From Caldilineaceae bacterium (GTDB lineage Bacteria; Chloroflexota; Anaerolineae; Caldilineales; Caldilineaceae), in the NCBI GenBank assembly GCA_026645575.1, contig JAPKMW010000100.1, forward strand, positions 1 through 43,892: 43,892 nt of DNA, given 5' to 3'. The notes beneath the pieces were generated by a model. The model was not told where the DNA came from. It was given only the letters and a program-made list of their open reading frames with translations, and searched no databases. Made by a program: the position numbers and the translations under genes. Positions 15,959 through 24,488 of this stretch are shown one piece after another; within the stretch, counting starts at the first letter, position 1, and each line of letters starts with the position of its first letter.

Positions 15959-17239
15959 ATGCGCCGACAATCTTTGTTACTCATCACCTGTTTGCTCTTG
16001 GGTCTGCTACTGCCGCCCACCGCGACGCCAGTGCAGGCGCAAAGCAGCGCCACCGCCGGCACGGTGGCCTGGAACGGTTGGTCATTCAGCTATGAAGTCA
16101 GCGGCAACTATGATGGCCTTTCGCTGCGCAATGTGGCCTATAACAGCACATCGTTACTCTATAAAGTTACCTTTCCGGTTATGCGCGTTTTTTACACCGA
16201 TAACCTGTGCGGCCCCTATGCTGATCGCATTGGCCCCGATGCACTGGCGCCAATTTCTTGGGCAAATGATGCGTTGTTGGTGCAACGTGAATTTACCCTC
16301 AATGGGCGCCAGTGGCTGGAACTTGGGATTCGCGCCTTGATCGGCAATTATGACATTTACCAGAGCTACTACCTAAGCCAGGACGGCATGTTGGATGCCC
16401 ATATCTTTAGTCGTGGCTTGCAATGTAATGCTGATCATGAGCATTACCCCTATTGGCGGCTTGATTTTGAAGTGGATGGTGCCAACAACCAGATCTGGCG
16501 CGAGACCGCCAGCGGTTGGCAGCTCTTAAGCACAGAATTTGACCTCGCAGCAACGACAGCCTTGAACCACCGTTGGCAGGTGCGCAACCCACAAACCGGC
16601 GCAACAGTCGCCGTATTACCTGGCTTCACCAACTTTACCGTACCCGGGGACAATCTGCCCGTTGGCGATTACGCCAATCACCAACTTTTTGGTCGCTTCT
16701 ATCGTGCCGCGGAAGACACCACCTGGTATTATGGCGCTCTTGCTGAAACACCCTTTAACAATGGCGAGAACATTGATAGCCAAGACCTGGTTCTCTTTTA
16801 CAAAGCCTACCTGGCCCATTCGGTGGCGGAAGGACCGGATCTCTGGCATTCCACCGGCGTACGGTTGGCCTTCCTGGGCAATGCCGGCGGCGGCAACCCA
16901 ACGCCAACGCCCACCCCCTTGCCCCCGACGCCAACCCAGACGCCAACTCCGGCGCCGACAATCGCCCCCACAGCGACACCAACTCCCAGCGCATCCGCTT
17001 GTTCTACCGGCGGCGGACGTAGCACCTATATCAACTTTGTCAATGCCACGAGCCGGACGGTTTATGTCTATTGGGTCGATTACAACTGTAATGAACGCTT
17101 CTATAAAGCCCTCTCGCCCTGGCGTTCCTACTGGCAACAGACCTATGGCAATCACGTTTGGCGAGTCTACGATGGGTCGAACCGGTTACGCAAACAAGTG
17201 ACCGCACCAAATTATTCGACAACAGTTTATATTCGTTGA
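15959..17239 (+). CDS. Secreted copper amine oxidase-like protein with VHL-beta-like C-terminal domain
   Basis: A 426-residue protein with a signal peptide (residues 1-28). Residues 35-310 match a compact copper amine oxidase catalytic domain. GLSLRNVAYN...LLYKVTFPVM is at 54-75. GNYD at 129-132 contains the Asn-Tyr-Asp motif whose Tyr becomes topaquinone. HEH at 160-162 and H287 (AYLAHSVAEGPDLW) align with the three copper ligands. RLDFEVDGANN follows the His pair, as in the family. The Tyr-to-His spacing is about 20 residues shorter than usual, and the catalytic-base Asp is uncertain (D81 or D89). A Thr-Pro linker (314-343) leads to a domain like the VHL beta domain (355-426). GAGGAGG precedes the ATG by 10 nt. 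If active it would oxidise primary amines to aldehydes with hydrogen peroxide release. Confidence 0.75.
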   Translation: MRRQSLLLITCLLLGLLLPPTATPVQAQSSATAGTVAWNGWSFSYEVSGNYDGLSLRNVAYNSTSLLYKVTFPVMRVFYTDNLCGPYADRIGPDALAPISWANDALLVQREFTLNGRQWLELGIRALIGNYDIYQSYYLSQDGMLDAHIFSRGLQCNADHEHYPYWRLDFEVDGANNQIWRETASGWQLLSTEFDLAATTALNHRWQVRNPQTGATVAVLPGFTNFTVPGDNLPVGDYANHQLFGRFYRAAEDTTWYYGALAETPFNNGENIDSQDLVLFYKAYLAHSVAEGPDLWHSTGVRLAFLGNAGGGNPTPTPTPLPPTPTQTPTPAPTIAPTATPTPSASACSTGGGRSTYINFVNATSRTVYVYWVDYNCNERFYKALSPWRSYWQQTYGNHVWRVYDGSNRLRKQVTAPNYSTTVYIR

Positions 17240-17455
17240 GCAGCGGTAACTATTCCGGCTGTGGCTCCCGATGGCTGAATAGTCATGCGCATCGGTTCTT
17301 CGACATGGTTGTAAAAGAAAGGGGGCGAATGACATAACGATTCAACATCCTGTTTTATCACATTGATTGTCAAGCCGTTCTAACAGAAATCAGCAATGAA
17401 TCTTTTCTACAATGTACAAAAACATCAAGGTACAAAAGCAACGATGAGGACCACA

Positions 17456-19918
17456 ATGCAAAAGATCTATCGACATTTGTCCCTTCTGGTAACACTCCTT
17501 TTGATCGGTGGGATGCTGTTGACTCCCAACGCTGGTCAAGCTGCACCGGTGTTCCAAGAAAGCGGCGATGATAGCGCCGGCAAAGCTTATCTCCCTGTGA
17601 TCGCTGTTCCGGGGCAGGCCGAAACTTCTGCCGCCCCGTTGACGCCGGATCAATATAATTCGGAAAGCGAAGAGGCGCCAACACTGGCCGAAGGTCAGGT
17701 GCAAAGCTCCACTTGTTGGACCTACATCAAATTTACCAACAGCAGCAGTTACAGCATTAGGATCTACTGGATCAACTATTCTGGCGGCGAATCTCTCTAC
17801 AAAACGCTCTCTGCTGGTTCTTCGTACTGGCAACAAACCTTTTATGGTCACAAGTGGCGTGTGCGCGATACTGCGGGCAACTTGCTAAAAAGCGTTACAG
17901 CCAATAGTTGCAGCAATATCTATGTGACGATCTATAACAGTGACTTCCCGCAACCAACGGCTACACCAACCCCAGCACTTGGCTCGATTGCTGATCGGGT
18001 TTGGGATGATCTGAATCGCAATGGCTTGCAGGATAGTGGTGAGCCAGGAATTTCCGGTGTGCGGGTGGAACTTTGGGTGGACTCCGATAATAACGGCAGC
18101 CATGATACCCTGGTTACCAGCACCACCACCAACAGCAGTGGGAACTATAGCTTTACTGGTCTGAACACTAGCAAACGCTATGTTGTTAAGTTCTCCTTGC
18201 CCACCTGCTATGTCTTCACTACACCAAATGTGGGCAGTAACGACGCTATCGACAGTGATGTCACCGTCTTCTCCTATGGCGGCACAGATTTGATCTCGCT
18301 CGCCACGAACCGCAATCGGACCGATGTGGACGCCGGCATGTACAACAACTGCCAGCCGACAGCGACACCGACGAAAACGCCAACGCCAGCGCCCCAACTT
18401 GGCTCCATCGGCGATTTTGTCTGGAATGACTTCAATCGCAATGGCATTCAGGACGCCGGCGAACCGGGTGTGGCCAATGTGACCATGCAATTGAAGGATT
18501 GCGGGCAAAGTCTGATCCGCACCACCACCACCAATGGCAGCGGCGCCTATAGCTTCACGGGGTTGAGCGCCGGCTGTTATATCATTGGCATTGTGGTGCC
18601 GGGCGGCTTCCAAATCAGCCCCAAAGCCCAAGGCACCAATAACAACCTGGATAGCGACATCAACATTGGCAATGCCATGAGTGATGCCATCAACCTGGGC
18701 GCGGGTCAGAATATTACCAATATCGACGCCGGTATCAACCAACCGGTCGCGCCAACGGCCACGCCAACCCCGACCAACACCCCGGCGCCGCAACTTGGCT
18801 CGATTGGCGACCGCGTTTGGAATGACTTCAACCGCAATGGCATCCAAGAAGCGGGTGAACCGGGGTACGCCGGTGCGCTAGTCCAGTTGAGGGATTGCAA
18901 CGACAATGTCTTGCAGAACGTCAACACCGATGGCAACGGCCTCTACCGCTTTAGCAATTTGTCTGCTGGTTGCTACCGGGTTAGCGTCGTGTTGCCGGGC
19001 GGCTTCCAGTTTAGCCCGCAAGACCAAGGCGGCAATGACAACACCGACAGCGATGTCAACCCTGGCAACGGCACAACCGCCAACATCAACCTGGGCGCCG
19101 GCCAGAACATTGACAATGTGGACGCCGGCATCAATCAACCGGTGGCCCCGACGGCCACGCCGACCAATACCCCGGCGCCCCAACTTGGCTCCATCGGTGA
19201 CACGGTTTTCCGTGACGTCAATGGCAATGGTGTGCAGGATGCGGGTGAAGCAGGTGTCCCCGATGTGACCGTGCAGTTGAAGGATTGCAGCGGCAATGTC
19301 TTGCAAAGCACAACCACTAATGGCAGCGGCAACTACAGCTTTGGCAACCTAAGCGCCGGTTGTTACACCATCACTGTTCTCCTGCCCGGCGGCTTCACCT
19401 ATAGCCCGCAGGATCAGGGCGGCAATGACAATATCGACAGCGACGTAAACCCCGGTAACGGCACAACCGCCAACATCAACCTGGGCGCCGGCCAAAACCT
19501 GACTAATGTCGATGCCGGGTTGGTTCCGCAAAGTGGTGGCGGTGATACTTGTATCGGCGACCGCACCTGGCGCGATAACAATGCTAATGGTATCCAAGAC
19601 CCCGGTGAACCAGGGCTGGACGGCATTGAAATCTATCTGGGGACTGATAATAACAACGATGGTCGTATCGACCGCTACTTTGGTAGCACCATCAGCGCCA
19701 ATGGCGGCCAATACCAATTCTGCGGCCTCGACCCGGCCATCACCTACGCCGTCGAATTTGTCCCGCCCGGCTTCTGTGGCTTTACCTTGCCAAATGTGGG
19801 CAGTGATGACACCATCGACAGCGATCCTGATCTCAACAAAGGGATTGCCAACGGGGTCGTCGTTGTCAGCGGGGTGAGCAACAACACCATCGACGCCGGT
19901 TTTGTCTGCCACGACTAA
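17456..19918 (+). CDS. Secreted protein: VHL-beta-like domain plus five SdrD-B modules
   Basis: An 820-residue extracellular protein. It has a signal peptide (1-30), an LPxx motif (KAYLPVI, 43-49) and a VHL-beta-like domain at about 87-160 (YIKFTNSSSYSIRIYWINYS; YWQQTFYGHKWRVRD). Five SdrD-B-type modules follow, from about 175 to the end. Each opens like GDRVWNDFNRNGIQDAGEPG, a Ca-binding-type loop, and closes like DSDVNPGN...NVDAG. Modules 1-4 are joined by PTATPTPTNTPAPQ linkers. SdrD-B modules act as rigid spacers on bacterial surfaces. ATG 17456 is chosen because AGGA lies 5 nt upstream; in-frame ATGs at 17396 and 17444 have weaker sites. There is no LPxTG anchor or enzyme domain. It probably serves as a structural or adhesive matrix protein. 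Confidence 0.88.
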   Translation: MQKIYRHLSLLVTLLLIGGMLLTPNAGQAAPVFQESGDDSAGKAYLPVIAVPGQAETSAAPLTPDQYNSESEEAPTLAEGQVQSSTCWTYIKFTNSSSYSIRIYWINYSGGESLYKTLSAGSSYWQQTFYGHKWRVRDTAGNLLKSVTANSCSNIYVTIYNSDFPQPTATPTPALGSIADRVWDDLNRNGLQDSGEPGISGVRVELWVDSDNNGSHDTLVTSTTTNSSGNYSFTGLNTSKRYVVKFSLPTCYVFTTPNVGSNDAIDSDVTVFSYGGTDLISLATNRNRTDVDAGMYNNCQPTATPTKTPTPAPQLGSIGDFVWNDFNRNGIQDAGEPGVANVTMQLKDCGQSLIRTTTTNGSGAYSFTGLSAGCYIIGIVVPGGFQISPKAQGTNNNLDSDINIGNAMSDAINLGAGQNITNIDAGINQPVAPTATPTPTNTPAPQLGSIGDRVWNDFNRNGIQEAGEPGYAGALVQLRDCNDNVLQNVNTDGNGLYRFSNLSAGCYRVSVVLPGGFQFSPQDQGGNDNTDSDVNPGNGTTANINLGAGQNIDNVDAGINQPVAPTATPTNTPAPQLGSIGDTVFRDVNGNGVQDAGEAGVPDVTVQLKDCSGNVLQSTTTNGSGNYSFGNLSAGCYTITVLLPGGFTYSPQDQGGNDNIDSDVNPGNGTTANINLGAGQNLTNVDAGLVPQSGGGDTCIGDRTWRDNNANGIQDPGEPGLDGIEIYLGTDNNNDGRIDRYFGSTISANGGQYQFCGLDPAITYAVEFVPPGFCGFTLPNVGSDDTIDSDPDLNKGIANGVVVVSGVSNNTIDAGFVCHD
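18395..19530 (+). repeat. Three tandem SdrD-B repeats of about 390 nt
   Basis: The units starting near 18397, 18793 and 19183 each encode one module plus linker. The third and fourth modules of the protein are nearly identical over stretches of DNA, for example a shared 30-nt or longer run encoding GTTANINLGAGQN near 19070 and 19460. This indicates recent duplication or gene conversion. Repeat number may vary between strains, and the region could be misassembled from short reads. Confidence 0.8.
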
Positions 19919-19941
19919 GGGTTTGTCAAAGAATCGCTGTT

Positions 19942-20000
19942 GCTCCTTGCAAGTCCGTGACTTGCCTTAGCGAGTTACGAGTTACGGACTCGCAAGGAGC
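19942..20000. repeat. Long-hairpin repeat family, copy 1 (divergent)
   Basis: Arms of about 21 nt beginning GCTCCTTGC (19942) and ending GCAAGGAGC (20000), with two mismatches. Both arms contain AGTCCGTGACT or a one-base variant. The same words are found in the elements at 20061, 25509, 26622 and 42503. It lies just after the SdrD-B gene. Confidence 0.75.
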
Positions 20001-20060
20001 GGTGGACGACGTTATATTTTTGCGAACCCTAAGTTGCCGTTCTTTGGTCGTAACTATCAG

Positions 20061-20124
20061 CCCGCTCTCAGCCGGTCCATGACCGGCGTCCCCAAACGCC
20101 GGTCATGGACCGGCTGAGAGCGGG
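20061..20124. repeat. Long-hairpin repeat family, copy 2 (perfect 29-bp arms)
   Basis: Left arm 20061-20089 and right arm 20096-20124 are exact reverse complements over 29 nt, around a 6-nt loop. The arm starts CCCGCTCTCAGCCGGTCC. There is no T-run, so this is not a standard terminator. It would make a very stable RNA hairpin, or a cruciform in DNA. Confidence 0.9.
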
Positions 20125-20255
20125 TCGGAGTTTCTGCACGTCTATGTTTATCACCCGGATGTGGGACTGTTGTAAGCTTTCGGTAGGGCCTGACAACGGG
20201 CCATGCTGCTGGTTGCTGACCATTGTTTGGCTTTTGTCGAATCTAATACTCATGC

Positions 20256-20291
20256 AAAAAGCCCAGTATTTACCAAGATGCTGGGCTTTTT
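20256..20291. terminator. Intrinsic terminator, usable on both strands
   Basis: AAAAAGCCCAG (20256-20266) pairs with CTGGGCTTTTT (20281-20291) across a 14-nt loop. The stem has a T-run on both strands. It lies in the 532-nt spacer between two secreted-protein genes and ends the transcript of the upstream one. Confidence 0.85.
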
Positions 20292-20450
20292 GTTTGATTG
20301 TTGTTGCGTGAATTTTGTAAGCTAGATGTTACAAGAAAGGGTCTGTTCTTGTGGTTAAATAAAACCGCTTTTATCCAACATGTTCATGGATCGCCAACTA
20401 CTTCATTGACACCCCTTAATCTATGGCACAATCTCTGATGATAGGGTACT

Positions 20451-22262
20451 ATGCGGGCAAAGAAAAATTTCCGATTGCTGCTTCTGAGCTTATTGAGTGT
20501 AGGCGTCTTGTTGGCCTATAGTCTACTTGCTATCCAAACGCAAGTCATTGCTGATTCGGCGGCGCCCACTCGCCGTCAGGCCGACAGCACTGCTGCGCTC
20601 TTCTTGCCCGTCATCCACAAAGGGGGGAATCAATCTCCGCTTGTTAGTGAACCGCGTTTGCCGGATAGTTACTCATCCGAACAGGATGATCCGCCCCCTT
20701 TGCCGGAGGCGCCACAAACCGGTGCGTGTCAAAGTCTGATTCGGTTTTCCAACTATACCAATTACCCCATCTATGTCTACTGGAATCGTCCCGATGAGAC
20801 CGATGTTTTTTACAAGCTGCTCAACTCCGGCCGCCAGTATTGGCAGCACACTTATCTAGGGAACCAGTGGAATATCCGTGATGATCAAGGACGTTTGATC
20901 AAAAGCATTACGGCGGCCCGCTGTGATCACTCCTTTGTTGACATCTATATCGGCGATTTACCGGCTTGTGGCCGAATCACAACCGTTGCGCTCTGGGATC
21001 TAACTACGGATGGTCCCGTCCCTGGTTTTGACGCAATGACCAGCGGCGCCGTCATTCCGCTGGAACAGTTGGTCAACGCGAATCTACGAGTTAATGTGCA
21101 GGAAGTGATCGAAAGTATCAAATTTGATCTCAACGGTGTAACGAGCATCAGTAATGTCGGCCCCTATAGCTACCCGGCGCCCCAGCAGGCTTGGGAAGCA
21201 GAGGCCGGCGTTTACACCCTGGTGGTTGAAGCCTATCGTCAAAATGACGCCCAAAGCGCCCTTTGTGACCAGCGCCGCCTTACGTTGCAAGTTGGCGACT
21301 CAATAACGCCGGTTGCAACCATAACGCCAACCGCCACTGTCATCGCAACGCTTACCCCAACGGCTACCGTAAGTCCAACGTCCACACCCTCTGTTACCGC
21401 AACCGTGACGCCCACAACCCCGATGACGCCAACCGTGACGCCAACTAGTACGCCGTCGCCCACCATGACCCCCACGCTCTGTTCGGGGCGCATCACCGAT
21501 CTACGCCTCTTCAACTTGGCGACGGGGCAGGTGATCGCCGCCTACAATTCTTTGTCTGATGGCGCCGTCATTGATCTGGCGACCTTGCCGACGCGTTTCA
21601 ATTTGGATGTTGGAGTTAGCGGCTTGGTGGAAAGTGTAACGATTCTGGTGAATGACGCTCTTATTGTGGAAAGCTTTGCGCCCTACCGCTATCCTGGTGG
21701 TGATATTGTCCCGTGGCAACCAGCGCCGGGCATCTATACCATTCGGGTAGCTGCCTATAGTCAAGATAACGCCGACGGGTTTCTCTGTGATGTCAAGCTA
21801 CTCTATATAACCTTTGTCAACAGCGCCCCGACGCCCACCCCGACCGTGACGCCGACCCCCACCGCCACCAATACACCCCCGCCGTCATTGGATGCCAATT
21901 GTATTGGCGACTGGGTCTGGCGCGATAGTAACGCCAATGGCCTGCAAGATGGCGGTGAGCCAGGACTGGCCGGGGTGCCGGTCTATCTTGGCCCCGATGC
22001 TGATAACAATGGCCGCCTTGATCGGATTCTCGCCACCACCACAACTGACAGCAGCGGACGTTATGCCTTTTGCGCCCTGACGCCAGGCACTTACCTGATC
22101 GAATTTGGTGCGGTGGATGGCTGTGTCACCACGCTTGATCATCAGGGCAGCAACGATGCCGTGGACAGCGATGCCAGCGTCGGGTTTGGCATATCACCAT
22201 CCATTGTAGTAACTGCCGGCAGCGCAAATAGTACAGTCGATGCCGGTTTCATCTGTAACTGA
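20451..22262 (+). CDS. Secreted protein: VHL-beta-like domain, two paralogous beta modules, one SdrD-B module
   Basis: A 603-residue extracellular protein. It has a signal segment (FRLLLLSLLSVGVLLAYSLL), an LPxx motif (ALFLPVIHKG) and a VHL-beta-like domain near 93-170 (YVYWNRPDE; YWQHTYLGNQWNIRDD). Two related modules of about 105 residues follow, beginning CGRITTVALWDLTTDGPV and CSGRITDLRLFNLATGQV. Both contain an ES-(I/V)-x-(F/I)-x-(L/V)-N strand and end in a Cys-containing strand; they look like immunoglobulin-like beta sandwiches. A Thr-Pro linker separates them, and a second leads to a final SdrD-B module (CIGDWVWRDSNANGLQDGG to the end). It ends 5 nt before the convergent ATPase gene with no terminator between them. 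The domain set matches the upstream secreted protein, so the two are paralogous parts of one surface system. Confidence 0.85.
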   Translation: MRAKKNFRLLLLSLLSVGVLLAYSLLAIQTQVIADSAAPTRRQADSTAALFLPVIHKGGNQSPLVSEPRLPDSYSSEQDDPPPLPEAPQTGACQSLIRFSNYTNYPIYVYWNRPDETDVFYKLLNSGRQYWQHTYLGNQWNIRDDQGRLIKSITAARCDHSFVDIYIGDLPACGRITTVALWDLTTDGPVPGFDAMTSGAVIPLEQLVNANLRVNVQEVIESIKFDLNGVTSISNVGPYSYPAPQQAWEAEAGVYTLVVEAYRQNDAQSALCDQRRLTLQVGDSITPVATITPTATVIATLTPTATVSPTSTPSVTATVTPTTPMTPTVTPTSTPSPTMTPTLCSGRITDLRLFNLATGQVIAAYNSLSDGAVIDLATLPTRFNLDVGVSGLVESVTILVNDALIVESFAPYRYPGGDIVPWQPAPGIYTIRVAAYSQDNADGFLCDVKLLYITFVNSAPTPTPTVTPTPTATNTPPPSLDANCIGDWVWRDSNANGLQDGGEPGLAGVPVYLGPDADNNGRLDRILATTTTDSSGRYAFCALTPGTYLIEFGAVDGCVTTLDHQGSNDAVDSDASVGFGISPSIVVTAGSANSTVDAGFICN

Positions 22263-22267
22263 ATTGG

Positions 22268-23257
22268 TTACGGCGCGTCAACTAACAAACAGGCGATCCG
22301 ATGCTCTTTACCCACCGCCACTGTGGCCGGATCAACTGTCTGGCACTTTGTCATGGCGGCCGGACAACGCGGGTGAAAGCGGCAACCGGTCGGCAGGTGG
22401 ATCGGATCAGGCGTCTCGCCTTGTAAGATGATCCGCTGTCGGCGTAACCGCGGATTGGGCGCTGGCGCCACCGAGAGTAACGCCTTCGTGTAGGGATGCT
22501 GCGGGTTTTGCAGAACGGTCAGCGTTGGCCCGATTTCGACAATACGGCCTAAATACATAACCGCAATGCGGTCGGCCAGCGACGCCACGGTGTTGAGATC
22601 GTGGGTAATGAAAATGATCGAAATCCCCCGTGTGCGCCGCAGATCGGCCAACAGGTTGAGAATCTCGGCGCGGATACTGACATCCAGCATCGACACCGGC
22701 TCATCGGCCAGCAACAGGGTTGGTTCCAGCACCAGCGCACTGGCAATCGCCACCCGCTGCCGCTGCCCGCCGGAGAGTTCATGGGGCCGTCGGTTGATAA
22801 AATGCTCCGCCGGTTTCAACCCGGCATCTTCCAACGCCCGGATCACACGCTGCCGCCGTTCCTGTTTGTCAGGCGCCAGGCCATGCACTTGTAGCGGCTC
22901 GGCTACCGTTTCGCCAATGGTTAGCAGTGGATTCAACGACTCGTAAGGGTCTTGGAAGATCATCTGTACATGGCGGCGCATGAGCTTCAATCCAGCCAGA
23001 TCAAGCTGCGTCACCTCTTTGTCTTCAAAATAGATTCGTCCGGTCGTCGCCGCTTCCATGCCCAAAATCGTCAATGCGAGGGTACTCTTGCCGCACCCAC
23101 TTTCACCAACCAGCGCCAATACTTCGCTACGGTTAATGGTAAAGCTAACATCATCCACGGCGTGGACAAACTCAACCGGTTTGCGCCAAAGACCAGCGCG
23201 TCCAATGGGGAACAGCTTGCGCAAATGGTCAACCTGTAATAGCGGTGACGCGTTCAT
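22268..23257 (-). CDS. ABC importer ATPase, DppF-like
   Basis: A 329-residue ATPase of the oligopeptide/dipeptide importer family. Walker A GESGCGKST is near residue 52, the Q-loop MIFQDPYESLNPL near 98, the signature LSGGQRQRV near 158, Walker B LLLADEPVSMLD near 180 and the switch His in FITHDL near 213. The C-terminal extension GCRFHPRCPAAMTKC carries the Cys pattern typical of the family. Its ATG overlaps the end of the DppD-like gene by 29 nt, so translation is coupled. It is the last gene of the second importer operon. Confidence 0.93.
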   Translation of the reverse strand: MNASPLLQVDHLRKLFPIGRAGLWRKPVEFVHAVDDVSFTINRSEVLALVGESGCGKSTLALTILGMEAATTGRIYFEDKEVTQLDLAGLKLMRRHVQMIFQDPYESLNPLLTIGETVAEPLQVHGLAPDKQERRQRVIRALEDAGLKPAEHFINRRPHELSGGQRQRVAIASALVLEPTLLLADEPVSMLDVSIRAEILNLLADLRRTRGISIIFITHDLNTVASLADRIAVMYLGRIVEIGPTLTVLQNPQHPYTKALLSVAPAPNPRLRRQRIILQGETPDPIHLPTGCRFHPRCPAAMTKCQTVDPATVAVGKEHRIACLLVDAP

Positions 23258-24398
23258 CTTCGCTTCTTTCTTGCCCTACTAAAAAACAACTTGCAGTATG
23301 TCCCGGCGCAACCGCATAAAGGGGCGGCTGATTTGTCTGACAGCGAGCAAAGGCTGCCGGGCAACGGGGTGCAAAACGGCAACCCGGCGGCAAGGCATCC
23401 AGCCGCGGCGGATAACCGGGAATGGCGGCCAACCGGCCATTGGGACGGGTCAGATCAGGGAAGGCTTTGAGTAGCTCCTGGGTATAGGGGTGACGGGGTG
23501 CGTTGTAGATCGTATCCACATCACTGTACTCGGCCACCACGCCACCATACATGACCAGCACGCTGTCGCAAATTTCCGCCACCACCCCCAGATCATGGGT
23601 GACAAAGAGGACAGAAAGCCCCAACTGTTCGCGCAAACGGGCTAATAACTCAAGAATTTGCGCCTGTACCATCACATCAAGTGCTGTGGTTGGCTCATCG
23701 GCAATCACCACTTCCGGGCGACAAGCGAGCGCCATCGCGATCATGGCGCGCTGCCGCATCCCGCCTGAATATTGGTGCGGATATTGATCACGCCGATTGG
23801 GGTTGATGCCGACTAAATTGAGTAGCTCATCGACACTCCGTTGCAAGATCGCTTTGTTGGTAATCTTTTCGTGGGTGGCAATCGATTCGGCAAGTTGGCT
23901 TCCGATAGTGCGGGTAGGGTTTAGTGGCTTGGCGCCATTGAGCGGAGGGTGGTGGCCATTCGTATGCGCGTCGTTGACCTGTGGCAGGAGGTAAGCGCTC
24001 GTAGGCATCGTATGGCGGGCAATCGGTTCGGCGATCTGGCTACCGACCGTGCGCACCGGATTGAGGGCATTCATGGCGCCTTGAAAGATCATAGAAATGT
24101 TCTTCCAGCGCACATCGGCCATCGCGTTTTCGCTGAGACCCAGCAGATCCTGTCCCAGAAAGCAGATCTCGCCCCCAACAATGCGTCCCGCCGCCGGCAA
24201 CAGCCGCATCAAACTGAGCATGAGCGTGCTTTTACCACAGCCACTTTCGCCCACAATGCCCAGCATCTCGCCCCGGCGCAGGTGAAAACTGACCTGACGC
24301 AGCGCATGGGCCGGCGGCTTACCGGTGGCAACGTAGTCAACCGACAAGTTGCGTACGTCGAGCAGGAGTGGAGGGTTGTCGTCATTATTGGTGTTCAT
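23229..24398 (-). CDS. ABC importer ATPase, DppD-like, with internal duplication
   Basis: A 389-residue ATPase when started at ATG 24398, which has AGGAAC 6 nt upstream. An in-frame start at 24467 would translate the intergenic repeat and is rejected. Walker A GESGCGKST, signature YSGGMRQRA, Walker B VVIADEPTTALD and switch FVTHDL are intact. Downstream of the Q-loop, NALNPVRTVGSQIAEPIARH is followed 47 residues later by KPLNPTRTIGSQLAESIATH, a duplicated segment that makes the protein about 45 residues longer than usual. The extra material lies in the helical subdomain that touches the permease. The C-terminal Cys motif GCRFAPRCPAAFARC is present. Confidence 0.92.
   Translation of the reverse strand: MNTNNDDNPPLLLDVRNLSVDYVATGKPPAHALRQVSFHLRRGEMLGIVGESGCGKSTLMLSLMRLLPAAGRIVGGEICFLGQDLLGLSENAMADVRWKNISMIFQGAMNALNPVRTVGSQIAEPIARHTMPTSAYLLPQVNDAHTNGHHPPLNGAKPLNPTRTIGSQLAESIATHEKITNKAILQRSVDELLNLVGINPNRRDQYPHQYSGGMRQRAMIAMALACRPEVVIADEPTTALDVMVQAQILELLARLREQLGLSVLFVTHDLGVVAEICDSVLVMYGGVVAEYSDVDTIYNAPRHPYTQELLKAFPDLTRPNGRLAAIPGYPPRLDALPPGCRFAPRCPAAFARCQTNQPPLYAVAPGHTASCFLVGQERSEDERVTAITG
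23877..24068 (-). repeat. Internal duplication within the DppD-like gene
   Basis: The DNA at 23877-23927 and that at 24018-24068 are about 75% identical by eye (both begin GGCAATCG), offset by 141 nt or 47 codons. The duplication kept the reading frame. The two copies have diverged, so it is not recent. Confidence 0.75.
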
Positions 24399-24424
24399 GA
24401 AGAAGTTCCTAATATTAGGTGTTA

Positions 24425-24484
24425 GGTATTGGGTATTGGGTATTAGATATTGGCGGGTATAGGTCATGGCAAATACCCAATACC
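24425..24484. repeat. Intergenic hairpin made of 7-nt phrases
   Basis: GGTATTGGGTATT (24425-24437) is the exact reverse complement of AATACCCAATACC (24472-24484). The left side is a tandem series of GGGTATT-like heptamers. It separates the DppD-like gene from the upstream DppC-like gene, within the operon. Confidence 0.8.
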
Positions 24485-24488
24485 GTCG

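Noticed and set aside
17885..18847. A 320-codon minus-strand frame in the SdrD-B gene
   Set aside because: Its repeats mirror the repeats of the real plus-strand protein.
23229..24467. Longer start (24467) for the DppD-like ATPase
   Set aside because: The extra 23 residues (including IPNTQYL) are a translation of the intergenic heptamer repeat; ATG 24398 has a proper ribosome binding site.
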